A stretch of DNA of 64,000 bases. Source: Diploptera punctata. Its lineage: Eukaryota; Arthropoda; Insecta; Blattodea; Blaberidae. A program made the translations under genes and the position numbers. Below the pieces are notes generated by a model, which was not told the DNA's origin, made no database searches, and saw only the letters and a program-made list of their open reading frames with translations. The stretch lies in assembly GCA_030220185.1 (NCBI GenBank), contig JASPKZ010007545.1, positions 62,001 to 126,000 on the forward strand. Reading direction: 5' to 3'. Positions 45,478 through 56,800 of this stretch are shown one piece after another (position 1 is the first letter of the stretch; every line of letters begins with the position of its first letter).

Positions 45478-45550
45478 CTGACCAAAATCGAACGTGGGCC
45501 CGCGTCGTCAGAGAAAGAGCATCTTACCGACTGCTCCACTGAAGCGAACG
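45478..45550 (-). other. tRNA-like sequence (SINE head or tRNA pseudogene)
   Basis: The minus strand reads CTTCAGTGGAGCAGTCGGTA (A-box region), then GGGCCCACGTTCGATTTTGG (B box). The arm between them is plausible. The TTCGATT loop is well kept. Confidence 0.55.
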
Positions 45551-46818
45551 ATGCGAATACTGCATTAAGAGAGACTTAAGCCGTCCGCTTTTACTCTAAC
45601 GAGTCAGAACATGTAGAACATACTGGTGTGATTCACACTTCAAAACTTTCAATCATCAAGAGTTGCGCCATAATTTTTCTCAAAGTCTGTACCTCCTCAT
45701 TTTGGCATTCAGGTAAGGAAGTATGTATGTCGTACAACTAAATAAATGTTTTCTAGGTTACAAGGAAAAAGTGATTTACCTGTTTTTCTGTACATTTTTT
45801 ATGAAGAAAATGCATTTTATAGAAAGTTGAATAAAACAACAATAAAAGTGGGATAACCTAAACATTATTGACAGGACGTAAAAAAATGTTACTTTAATAT
45901 TTAAATATGACAATTTAGCATATTTTTCTACATATATATTGGCTTACATTTTATATCAAATTTACCGACAAATAAAAACTAATCATTAGGTTAATTCATA
46001 TATTGATGACACGAATCTACTGTTTCACAAACTCGGTTACTTCGGGCACAGTGCAGCTGTGTTTGCAGATAAGCGGAGGATATTCTTCATTAATAATGCA
46101 TTACATATCGTACTACTGTTTAATTGTTTCAATTGGGTACCTGCAATACCTCAAAGCTCTGTATATTCCATTTAATTTAAGAATCTACTGAATACCGCTA
46201 ATCATTATAATATGATAAATTCAACTATGGAATGATATTCATAGAGAATATTCATAGAGAATATCATATAAAATTATAAAACATTGCAATTTCAATTATT
46301 ATCTTCGTACTAACTCGATATAATGGTAAATTTAACCAAATAAATAGACTTTCAACTAGCGTTCCCCCAATATTTTTGGTGGTTATTTTTAAACATATTT
46401 CCTTATAATTTTCTATAACAATATTGCCGGGACTATCTGCACTTAGTTATTTTCCTGTTACAAAAAAATATATTTGCACTGAAAAATCTTTCCGTATAGC
46501 ATTGGTTGCATAATATATATAAGTTATCTTCACATATATTAAATGAAATATCTCAATATCAAACAACTTTTCATATTACTGTATGACTAAATTACATGTC
46601 TTATTGCTTGATGTTTTATTTGTACATAAAGTAATATTATATTTCGTTAAAAACATTGTTATTTTTGTTATCATAATTCATTTTAGATACAATTTTACTG
46701 AAATATACAGTGTTATCTAGAATTTATGCTACTCATTTATGGGGGTTTAAAGGGACATTAGTACATACAGTTTTAATGACAAACCTATGCCAGTAAATGC
46801 ACCAATTTGTGCTAAGTA
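45551..46818. other. Unassigned AT-rich sequence
   Basis: Nothing recognised. A direct duplication of TTCATAGAGAATAT lies at about 46239-46265. Confidence 0.4.
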
Positions 46819-47358
46819 ATGAGAAAAATGAAGGAATACAGCCTCCTACTTCACAGTAGAAAACCAAACTTTGTAGAGGCCGACACACGAAGTAATTTAA
46901 TGTCACGTGACTTGTTTTTAAAATCGAACGTGGGTACAATATTTGACTCCAGGAATTACTACTGGAAATCTTGGAAGCTATCCCAATCAACATTCCTGAA
47001 TAAATATGGTTGCACCAGCACATGTTTCCCTTGCGATCAAACAAAATCTGGCCTGAATTTTTTAAGAAAGTTGGAATGGTCAAAGTGGACAATTGTTTGG
47101 CTTACTAACATAAGTGAAAATTTGAGTTCTTATTTTGTTATAATTGTAACTAAATCACTATATTTTCGGATATGGGTTCCTTATAAAAACTTTAAATTCT
47201 CTCTACTACCACCAAAAATATGTTTAGTAACTATTAATCACTCTGCGTGTTGGTATGAACAGGCGTATCATATCGGAAAACTTTGTACTAAACCGAGAAC
47301 TGCATCCATACACTGTGTCGCTAAAATAAAATCACATTTTGATAAATGTATTACTTAA
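46819..47358 (+). other. Unrecognised 179-codon open frame
   Basis: This is the longest plus-strand open frame outside repeats, starting MRKMKEYSLLLHSRKPNFVE and ending KSHFDKCIT. I see no domain, signal peptide or neighbour supporting a function. A 119-codon frame is open on the other strand over part of it (46733-47092, with HYLAQIGAFTGIGLSLKLYV-like sequence in an alternative frame). Codon choice looks like the surroundings. It may be chance, an exon fragment or a relic on either strand. Confidence 0.2.
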
Positions 47359-47389
47359 ACACTCTCATATGTAAGCTGACATGGTGCAC

Positions 47390-48275
47390 TGGACATAAAG
47401 ATTTTTTGTGAGAATTGCATTAGAGTGACGCGATGTTGGCGCCATGTTTTATGGGTGTAACATCGGTGCAGTAGTCAAACTGTTGCCAGACTCTGAAAAA
47501 ACATCAGTTTAGTTCTAGCTGCGGATTCTTCAATCACCATTTGAAGTTCGTGTAGGTCACATGATAGAGGAAGGACGTAAACACTCTCCTGTATGAAGTC
47601 TAAAAACAAAATCACATGGTGTAAAATCTGGGGTTCGTGGAGGCCGTTTCATAAAGAATATTGTCAATAGTTCATGTTCGTCCAATCCAACATTTTGGAA
47701 GCACCGGATTTAGGTAGTTGCTAATCTGAGTGTGATAGTGAGGCGGTTCTCCATCTTGTTGAAACGGACAGTCATGTAAATCCTCTTTCAATTGTGGCAT
47801 TAACTAACTTTCGAGCTTGTCAAGAAAATATATGTCAAACATAGCGTCAGTCAAAAAGAAAAACGGACCGTGCAGCTTGAGATGCAACATTGCGAAGAAA
47901 AAATCAGCTTGTGTTAATTTCGTTAATTCTTAATTATTCTACATAGATCCTCGGTACCTCAAGTTTGGTAATGATGATTCAATTTTCTACTAAGTAATAT
48001 ATTGCCTCATCGATGAAAATTTTCCACTCCATAGAACCAACATCCTCTTCTAGCTCTTGTTAACGACATTTAAAGCAAAATATTTAAGCAGATTACCTAT
48101 GATTATGATGGAGTTGCAATTCTGTACGGTTTCATGTGCAACCGATTTCTCAACACCTTCCACACTGTCTGGTGCAGCATTACCAGCTCATCAGAAGCTC
48201 CGCGCATGGAGTGCTACTATGGATGACCGCCCATACATGCTCAACATATTCTTCCGTGACTGGTGAACGGACACT
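47390..48275 (-). pseudogene. Mariner-class (DUF4817-like) transposase, decayed
   Basis: On the minus strand from 48275 downward come SPVTEEYVEHVWAVIHSS and then STPCAELLMSW (helix-turn-helix linker), QCGRC-EIGCT, and WKIFIDEAIYYLVEN (first Asp block). Then come RSVFLFD, the second-Asp-type segment FQQDGEPPHYHSQISNYL-like near 47720-47790, and WIGRT. The tail shows the C-terminal LDYCTDV-like sequence. Most blocks sit in different frames with many stops. It represents a further transposon family in the window, distinct from those at 18-21 and 33-38 kb. Confidence 0.65.
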
Positions 48276-48940
48276 TATTTTCTGTGGAGAAAAACTATCA
48301 TTTGTGAAAAATTAGTGATGGCGTTTCTCTATCGATTACCAGGAGGTTGCCTGCTTTCCTTACTTAGTCCGAAATTAACTTTGCAATTGTGTAGCAAAAT
48401 TATGTATTTCGCAATGCATGACGCAGAAAGCTTTTAAAGTAACATAAGTTGGCTTTATCGCATTGTTCTGTACAACGCAATATACGATCAAGAGAGGAAA
48501 CATCCATGTAAACAAAAAACAAAACCTTAATGTCCAGTGGATCACATGAGCCAACAAACTTTATCTTATGTATGTTAATGTTTGTATTTTAAATTTATCG
48601 GCGTTTGAATTTCTTCAGAGAAATTACCTTAACGATATTTTAACTACAAAAACTTATTCCTAGTTACAAATATTTCAAATAAAATTATCTTAATAAAACT
48701 TACGTCCAGGAAAAAGTAAATGGGGTGAACAGCGCACACACTAACCTAGAAGGAAGGAAATTAAATAATATTAGTTACATATAGCTGTAACTGTTTTTGT
48801 TTAATAATGTGTTATATTAAAACATCCTACCTTCATACTCAACGAAAACGAAGAAAAAAAAATCAACAAGCTCCATCTCCAACACTGCCTGGGATTATGT
48901 AGCTCCAGTGAGGTTGACAAAAAATAGAACTTACATATTT
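48276..48940. other. Unassigned AT-rich sequence
   Basis: Nothing recognised. Confidence 0.4.
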
Positions 48941-48952
48941 TACTGTTATATT

Positions 48953-49111
48953 TATTTTTTAGAGGAATTAAACCCAATGGGTACATCATAGGACACGACA
49001 CTCACACGCACATATCTAGTCCCATGGTTGAGATTTAAAAATCCCTTACCCGCCGAGAATCGAACTCGGGTCGCCGTAGTGGGAGTACCGACTATGCCAC
49101 AGCGACCGGAC
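48953..49111 (-). mobile_element. SINE, family 3, with perfect 12-bp target duplication
   Basis: TACTGTTATATT occurs at 48941-48952 and at 49112-49123. The minus strand starts GTCCGGTCGCTGTGGCATAG, with B box GAGTTCGATTCTCGG. It continues GGGTAAGGGATTTTTAAATC and GGACTAGATATGTGCGTGTG and ends in an A-rich AAAAAATAAA tail. It is short (159 bp) and complete-looking, with no family-1 core. Confidence 0.88.
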
Positions 49112-49202
49112 TACTGTTATATTATTAATTTATAATACTTGCTGCTAGAATAAGTAAACATTCATACATATAATTCGAAACTGCAGTTATTATTTTTACT
49201 AT

Positions 49203-49433
49203 CCATCCATAGTAATTCTGCCCGAAGGCAGGCCATTCATTGCAGCTTTACTAGGGAATTGTAGGTGTGACAGCTCCCCGTTGCTTTTCACACCGGTTTC
49301 TTGACATTTGTCTTACAGGTGACGAAAATCCCCGATAAAAACCTCACCCAGAAAAACTGCTCCGACCCGGGGATTGAACCCGGGCCCGCTGCGTGACAAG
49401 GCAGCACGCTACCTCGAGACCACAGCGGTGGAC
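49203..49433 (-). mobile_element. SINE, family 1, internally deleted, perfect 11-bp target duplication
   Basis: ATTTTTACTAT flanks the element (49192-49202 and 49434-49444). The minus strand has the full head GTCCACCGCTGTGGTCTCGA and B box GGGTTCAATCCCC, the core and the tail end GAATTACTATGGATGG. It lacks the CAT-rich stretch and the CGGTCCCCGAAATC part of the core. Confidence 0.92.
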
Positions 49434-49444
49434 ATTTTTACTAT

Positions 49445-50140
49445 AATTGAAGCTATACACCTGAGATGATAGTTTAAGTATTGCGTAATATATAATGATA
49501 ATAAAATGCATAACAAAAACAATATATTTTTTTACTACATCTGATTAAAGTGCTTTATGCGAGATAAAATAAGCCACCTTCAGTTAAGTGGATATGATAT
49601 AGGAGCGTATTAATTCTTGACAACACAATAAAACGGACATTTTGTTGCAGGGTAATATTACATTAATGTGTAATTAAGTAAGTTTACACAAACGAAAGTT
49701 TGAAAAGAGCTACCGAAATAATCACGGCAAACAAAAAAAAGAGTACACAGAAGAAAACGATGCTTATAAATTAGGTTATATGAAATAAGGTAAAATCAAA
49801 GCAGAGTAATGAATGGAGAAATGTTTTATAAAATATAATTAGTTAGTGACAGCACACCTAGAAAGGAATAAAGACTTGATTACATGTTAGGGTTCTATAA
49901 ATATATGCTTTACAATTAGATGACAAAGCCATACTAATCACTAACAAATGTGTTGAATGTAACACAGGTAAAGTGATCTCACTACAAGCCCCTGAAGTAT
50001 TAACAAAATAAGGCTCTCATCTTCCTAGACAATCGGCACGATGTGTCACCTGGGTTGTCAGTCCTACGTGACGGCCGCCTTTACCTACAGAAATTGGCTG
50101 ATACTCATTTCCGACTAGTTGTTTTGGTCATTTAGAAAAT
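49445..50140. other. Unassigned AT-rich sequence
   Basis: Nothing recognised. Confidence 0.4.
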
Positions 50141-50220
50141 CCTGACCCGTTCAGCATAGCGAACCTGCGACCTTACGGATTGTAGCGTATTGTCTTAACA
50201 ATCTACGCTACGGCACGACT
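50141..50220 (-). other. tRNA-like SINE head, same family as 13796-13848
   Basis: The minus strand reads GTCGTGCCGTAGCGTAGATT, GTTAAGACAATACGCTACAA, then GTCGCAGGTTCGCTATGC (B-box-like GGTTCGCTATGC). A SINE body may extend to lower coordinates (TGACCAAAACAACTAG) but was not confirmed. Confidence 0.55.
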
Positions 50221-50299
50221 TCAAACGAAGGTTTTACTAGTTTCGATTTAAAAAAGCGCTATGTGTGCGCAAGAACGTGGTGATAAAACATATTATAAA

Positions 50300-50790
50300 G
50301 AGGGGTGTTTAATAAACAATGATCATTATTTTTTGGCAACATATCTCTACCTGTCCTCAGGGTTGTCATGATCGTTTTCAAAGTAATATCCTTTGGATGC
50401 GTTTCTTCCAGTCTGCAAAGACATGCTGAAAAAAACTTTTTATAACCGCCTCCAAAGCTTTCTAGTTAAAAAATTGAAAAAATATCTCAAGGGGCTAAAT
50501 CCGGACCATATGAAGGATGAGGGGCGCACTTCCCAATTTGATCTTTGGAAAATATTTAACAACAATATAAGCGACAAGCGGTCTCGCATTATCGTGGTGC
50601 AGTATACAACTTGTACGAGGTAACAATATCTTTCCCAACAAAAGAGACCACTTTTGCTTTTTTATTTAAGGGTTCGAGATGAAAGAGATTTGTACACAGA
50701 GCTTTTCTGTTTGCTCTTAAGGTCGAAATGATCTAGCCAAGTTTCATTAGAAATGATTACCTTTGAAAAAAAATGTGTATCAACTATATT
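50300..50790 (-). pseudogene. Mariner-like transposase relic
   Basis: The minus strand includes SNETWLDHFDLKSKQKSSV-like sequence, KSGLFCWERYCYLV, and HPSYGPDLAP (third catalytic Asp block of mariners). After shifts, FFQHVFADWKKRIQRIL-like sequence follows. This order matches animal mariner transposases. The 76-codon plus-strand frame over it is its shadow. The N-terminus and inverted ends were not found. Confidence 0.55.
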
Positions 50791-52459
50791 ATAGCCGTAG
50801 GCAATACTGAATATGTGTTAACTTGCGCATCAACCACAGATAAGAACTGGGAGGGATTATCTTGAAACTTGTACATGTGCATGTCGCATTAAGCTAAAAA
50901 TATCGAAAATAACATTTTGTGTTATCAATTATGGCTGTAAAAATAATGTTCATTGTAAATAAACAACCCTCACAGTAAGAAAAATATAATTCTAATTAAA
51001 ACGTGTAAAATATGTTATTATTGTCCCTATATATATGAACTCTGTTATGATTATTTTAAGTTCTCAGAGTTTTATTAAATACGTATTTTATTTACACTTG
51101 ATATTGAAGTATTGCATTTCAAACAGCTGAACAAGAACAACATTTTGAGGGCACAAAAATGAAATTCGCCCTCAGTATCATCCCCCGCTTCAGTCAACAA
51201 AACCATGTATAATTTATATTTCTTAATGATATTACTTGAACAGAAATTAAATATTTTTTACATATTTAAGTAGATAAAGTGTTGCATATTATTTGACAAA
51301 TTTTATTTTGAAGTTAATTTACATTTAACTTCAGATAATTGTTTCACTATTTATTTCTTTTTAAATCTGGATTTTTCGAAATAAATATTTTTAATTTAAA
51401 TGTTCTATCCAGTTATAAGTTAAAAAGGAAGTAAACAATTCTCCAACCGCATATGTTTTTTATCAGCAATATTATAATTTGAAACTTTACCTGCTAACTT
51501 ACAACACTAGAAAACTACATTTAACATTGCACGATAAAAAGGCAAAACCTTCCATATACGTTTGTGCGGGCTATTCTCTAACATTACAGAATATTAAATG
51601 CAATTTTTCGTTTCTAATCCATTCTCAGATATCCATTCTTATATCTTAATTGAATTCGAAATACTAGTGACGTACGAAACGAATCGTATCAGACATCCGC
51701 GATTTATATTCAAATCCAGGAGATCCTGAGTAAAAATTTGTAATTCCTCCAACCTGATTATTTTCGTTATTTTAATCGTTTCCTGACGCACATTCCGGTT
51801 GTAATTTCATTACCATGATCGACTTCCAACATTTTTAATTATATCATTCTTCATTAAAATTTTAATCTTCATCTTCATAATGCAATGACAAAGCCTTCTC
51901 ATTGATATCAGTCTTCCCTTCTCTCAGCCACCCGTCCCATTACTTGAAATTATTGGAATCCTATATTTTTTATTACTTGTTCCAAAATAATATTTGTTAG
52001 GTTTTTGATTTATTCGTTTCCAAAATATACCAAAAAAAAAATTCTTGTGACACTGTTTACGCTCAAATTATTTTATTTCTGTACAACTGATTATAAAGAT
52101 TAAGAAACTTCCTTCATCTATTCCATACAGTAACAGATCTGCCAGTGAATTTGTGTAATAGACGTCAGTGTACACACGAACAGAAATCCATATCTTAACG
52201 GTGTACATTGGAAAATCATAGATAACATGAGCTTCAATACGAAGTTAAAGTTAAAAACAAAGTAACAAAAGTTTAACATTTATAGTCGTTAATTTGAGAT
52301 CATTTTGTGGTATATATGAAATTAATTGAAATTCTAGTCTCAGTAAACATTATACACAATTATTATTATAGCGCAAATTTCCCATGTTTGTCCTTGAGAG
52401 TACCAACACAAGTAAAATCCTTAGATATTTTAAAGGACCAATATTTCAGATATGATAAA
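50791..52459. other. Unassigned AT-rich sequence
   Basis: Nothing recognised in about 1.7 kb. Confidence 0.4.
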
Positions 52460-53280
52460 CGTGTTTCCATTCAGTGTTAGTGAAAATATTCACAAATTTA
52501 CCATATTTATATCATATTTGTCAACCTACGTATTTCATACCGTTTACTTAGCTCTGGTTCAATCAATAATCTAGTACGGAATATTAGGTTGGGGTGGAAT
52601 TGCAGATTGTATACTTTTTCTAACATTATTGTAAAAACGAAATATGAAAAACTGCGTGATCAAACCATTATATTACCTTACAAAGTAACATATCTTGCCA
52701 ATTACTGAACAATTTTTTAAGCATTTATTGCATCCTTATTTTCATAAATATATAATCGAATTTAAAGAGAATAATTCAAGTTCTTTCAGCATCTAACAAA
52801 ATACCACTTTTTTATACATGTATCTAAATTCAATACAATTGCTGGGTCTAATCATAGTAATCTAGGGCCAAAATTATACAATGGATTAATTAGATCCAAT
52901 TCAGAGCTATGCAAACTAAACACTAATTTTATAAAACAATTTAATAAATTATCTAAATATATTAGAATCATTAATAAGTAACAATCTCTCTTTATATATT
53001 ATTATCTCCTAATATATTTAATTAGTATCTTCAGTTTGGCATCAATCTATGGTATATTGTTTTTGTTCTATACCATTCTTCTTTACATAATTTCTTTGTG
53101 TATCATAGTGCGATCTATATTTTTAAACTTTCTCTTGAATTTGTTTTGCTTTATATTAATATCTACATATATAATTACCGTCTTCAGTTTGCACATAATC
53201 CATTATATAATGGTCTGGAGCGCCAGTGCCCTCACACAAATATTGTCCCGCACTGACCAGAGATAAAATAAAGTACAAAC
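52460..53280 (+). pseudogene. Non-LTR retrotransposon 3' end (CR1/I-like)
   Basis: Plus-strand pieces include YLALVQSII-YGILGWGGIAD, a Y-G-I-x-x-W-G-G motif typical after the reverse transcriptase in I/CR1-like LINEs. FIHVSKFNTIAGSNHSNLGP and KLYNGLIRSN-like sequence near 52815-52910 follow, and then a stop. The 3' untranslated part ends AACCAGTT-like after GATAAAATAAAG. It is decayed and 5' truncated. The clade is uncertain. Confidence 0.55.
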
Positions 53281-54004
53281 CAGTTCAGTGTTGTGTTTTA
53301 TAAAATGCGTATTTTGTGGTTGGAATTTACTGGTGACGGAAAATGCATTGTACCTCACTGATCAGACTTAATGCCGTTATTGTTGCAACTAAGAGATCGA
53401 AAACTGTACACAAAGAGAGGCGCGCTCATACTGAATAGGTCTATTTAGACGTGGTTTATGTCATTCTCATTTGAATTAACTTTTTGTGTCAGACTGCGTT
53501 TTATATTCTGAATTTTTTTCCTAAATTTGTTTCATGTTTTATATTATTTCCTAATGTTTTTATTACCTTCTTATGTTTAGTATTAATATATTCTATATGG
53601 TTTTATTCATTTTTATTGATCCATTGTATTAATTTTTATTAAATTTTATGTGCCAGAATTGTTATATCGTGAAACTGGATATTATATATGTATATATATA
53701 TTTATTTTCCTCTCCCTTCAAGTAATACTTTGTAATGTGTATATATTCTACATGTATTTTAACAAGTGAAGTGTACGCGAGCACAAGCACTTACGTTTTC
53801 GGATATCAATACTACACAATTTTCTTTTTATTAAAGTGTATTCTATTCTATTCGCATTTATACACAAAATAAGTAAAATATTTAATGGGTAATCATAAAC
53901 AAAATTAATTACGTTACAAATATTTATTGTTTCATGCAATAAACTACATCTTGGATACGCAAATCATTTTAAAGGTAGTTATTGAGGTAAATGATATAAA
54001 TTGT
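53281..54004. other. Unassigned AT-rich sequence
   Basis: Nothing recognised. Confidence 0.4.
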
Positions 54005-54292
54005 AAATTCAGTAGAATTTACTAAATTATAACCTCTTTTTGACGTTTAGATGTAGTAATATAAAATTTGTGGTTTGAATGACAGAAAGATTAATCAGTA
54101 AACAAACCACAGGACAGCCCTCTAGAGAAAATGTACATTGAAGTAATTAATTAATATTTAAAACTCTGTAGAATTTATTCAAGCATAACATATTTTTGAC
54201 ATTTAGATTTAATAATATGAAACATGAGGTTGAAAAGATGTGAATCTAAATATATTAACAAACAAAGAAAACCCCTGCAGAGGAAATGTCCA
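54005..54292. repeat. Diverged two-copy tandem duplication, about 150-bp unit
   Basis: The first copy has GTAGAATTTACTAAATTATA, TTTTTGACGTTTAGAT and AACAAACCACAGGACAGCCC. The second has GTAGAATTTATTCAAGCATA, TTTTTGACATTTAGAT and AACAAAGAAAACCCCTGCAG. The order is the same, with roughly 25-30% divergence by eye. Confidence 0.65.
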
Positions 54293-54654
54293 TTATTTCC
54301 ATTATATGTACATATCACGAATTGAATTTGCGAAATAAAAAATCTATTTTATGAGAGGAAAAATAGTGATGAGTAAACAGAGAATTTCCAGTGCCTGTGG
54401 CATTTAACTTAAATTCATGTACTAAAGCTAGCATTGCAGAAAGGTTGTAAAATATTGCTATGTTTTATTTCATTTTAATTTGCTTAATTATTGGCTTTAC
54501 GCTCTTAGCCACTCGTTTGTTAGCAGATTCTAGATCAAGCTAATTTACACTACTAATTTACATTTATTTCCCTGCTGGTTTCATGGGTGGCATACCAAAC
54601 CAATGAGAAATCTATTAGGCAAATGTATAATTTAGATGACGAAGATTAGTAAAT

Positions 54655-56424
54655 TTTGGTTACTTTTTTAGGTTTAAGGTTGTTTTACTTATCTGAAAAT
54701 CGTCTTCTGTCCATTGTCCTATCGAATGTAATGTTTCGTTGAGTCTATTTGTAAGTGCAGATCTATTTGAGGACTTTTTGCAGACGTCCAGATGACGATC
54801 TTGTCTGCGTACATAAGAGCATTGACTCAACGTATGTTTTTTTATCGCACATATGATGTCGTTGAGAAAGAGATTGAATAATGTACTGCTCAGGACAGCT
54901 CCTTGTGGGACACCATTTCTCAGTTGTTTGAATTTTGATGTTTGTTCTCCATACTTCACTCTGCAATATCGTTGTCCTATAACGTCTTGAAGCAATCATA
55001 TTTTCCCTTATTCCATATTTAGCTAGTTTCAATGAGTTTTTATTTCCAAATGGAGTCAAGTGCATTTCTATGTCTATGAAAACTGATGCTGTTATTTCTC
55101 CTTTATCTATACTGGCTTTGATATGTTTACTTAAACTTACTACTTGTTCATTTGTTGAACGATGTTGTCAAAATCCAGCTTGTTCAAATACTAATATATT
55201 GTGTGCTTCGATGTACCACTTTAATCGGTTATTTATCATTCTTTCTATTGTTTTCGACATAATAATTGTGAGAGAGATTGGCCTATAACTTTCGATGTTT
55301 GTTGGATCTTTGTCTTTTTTAGATATAGAAATAATTACACCTTTCTTCCATTTGTTGGGAATAGTGGATTTTTCCATGATACATTATGTAGTTCTAATAG
55401 AGTTGATCTGGCATTTTGCCCCATGTGTTTAAGAAAGTCTGCATGCATCGCCAGGCGTTTTTGTTTTGTTTTGTATCTGATTTATTGCCAAATGTAGCTC
55501 ATGTTTTGTAAATGATTTTGTATATATGTCATTACTTGATGACTGGGTTGTGTTTGGTTGTTCAGTTTTGATCATTTTTATCTGTTTTTTTTTGTTACTG
55601 AGGAGTGTTTCTTTGTGTAATATGTTCTTTTTTGTTGATTGGAGTAATGTATTGCAAATGCATTCGCAATTTCATTGTCATTGGTTAATAATTAGATGTT
55701 GATTTTTAGTGATTGTTTGTTGACATATGAGTTCTTGTTTGATAATTTAACATGATTAAAGACGCGTTAACTATCTTTCCGATAATGTATTTTGGAGATG
55801 AATTTATTAAACGTTGACCATTTTGTGAGATCAACTTCTTTCTTCATTTTAGCTGCAAGTTTTTTCTCCATGAAATTATATATTCTGTTGACTTTGTTAC
55901 ATGACTTTGTTACATTAGTATTTTCTGTATGCACCTCTGAGTATATATTTTTTTGCAGTAGATATTATGTTGATTTGATCACATATTTTATCAGGATGTA
56001 GTGAGAAGGTGATGTTTGTTTTGTGAAGTTTTGTTTCTAAATCATTGGTGAACTTGTTCCAATTAGCCTTTTTGAAGTTCCAGGAGATCTTTGGCTTTTG
56101 TTTTGTTATGTGTTGTCTAGTAGATATCGCTGCAAGCATAATGCGATGTCCACAGGCTGGGTCTTCAATGATGTTTCTTAAAGTATTGTCTACATGATCA
56201 GAGGAGACAATTAGTAGATCAGGATTGGTCAAGGTTCCATTGTAGTGCATATACGTTGCAATATCTCCTGGTTTATAGACTAGTTCTGCATTGTTTGAAT
56301 CAATAAATTATTCAATGATATCTCCTGGGTGATTGTTGTTATTGTAACTCCATCTCTTTGAATGTGTCTTTGAAGACACAGAAATTATATCAAGCGTTGG
56401 TTTGTTATCTGGAGAATTATAGAT

Positions 56425-56464
<40 letters not shown>

Positions 56465-56800
56465 AATGATTGTTTTGTTACCAAACATCTGTCATGACTA
56501 TTTCACACTTATCTTCAGTATTTCCCATGTTCTTAATTATTTTAAAAGTAGATGTTAGAGAATTTTTAACACCTATAACATTGCCACTCGCTATTTGTCT
56601 GTATTTTTCGAGGAAGTACATATTGTAACCAATAAATTGGAATTTTGGATTATATTGTGCTCCAATGTTGGATTCCACGACAGTGAAGACATCTGCTTTC
56701 TTGTCAATGAGGATCTTGGTTAGTTCAGTTTTTTCTGTTGATTAAGAGCGCCTGCATTCCATTGTGCTATAATAAGTTTGTCATTCTTAAAAGAACGATT
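54655..56800 (-). pseudogene. Jockey/I-type LINE ORF2: AP endonuclease plus reverse transcriptase
   Basis: From 56800 down the minus strand: LIIAQWNAGALNQQ (the AP-endonuclease N-terminal motif, cf. QWNANGL), VESNIGAQYNPKFQFIGYNM, then a (TA)n at 56428-56462 where the catalytic GDFNAHH-type block should be. PDNKPTLDIISVSSKTHSKR and NPDLLIVSSDHVD complete the endonuclease. After a linker come the reverse transcriptase blocks ESYRPISLTIIMSKTIERMI, EQAGF, NGVPQGAVLSSTLFN and YADK. The catalytic YADD has Lys for the second Asp. The coding order is intact, but frameshifts are many and the 3' end is missing. Confidence 0.8.
56428..56462. repeat. (TA)n microsatellite inside the LINE relic
   Basis: About 17 TA units interrupt the endonuclease domain. 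Confidence 0.9.

Noticed and set aside
46733..47092. 119-codon minus-strand frame as a gene
   Set aside because: It has no motif, and overlaps a longer plus-strand frame that I also cannot support. It is noted within that entry only.
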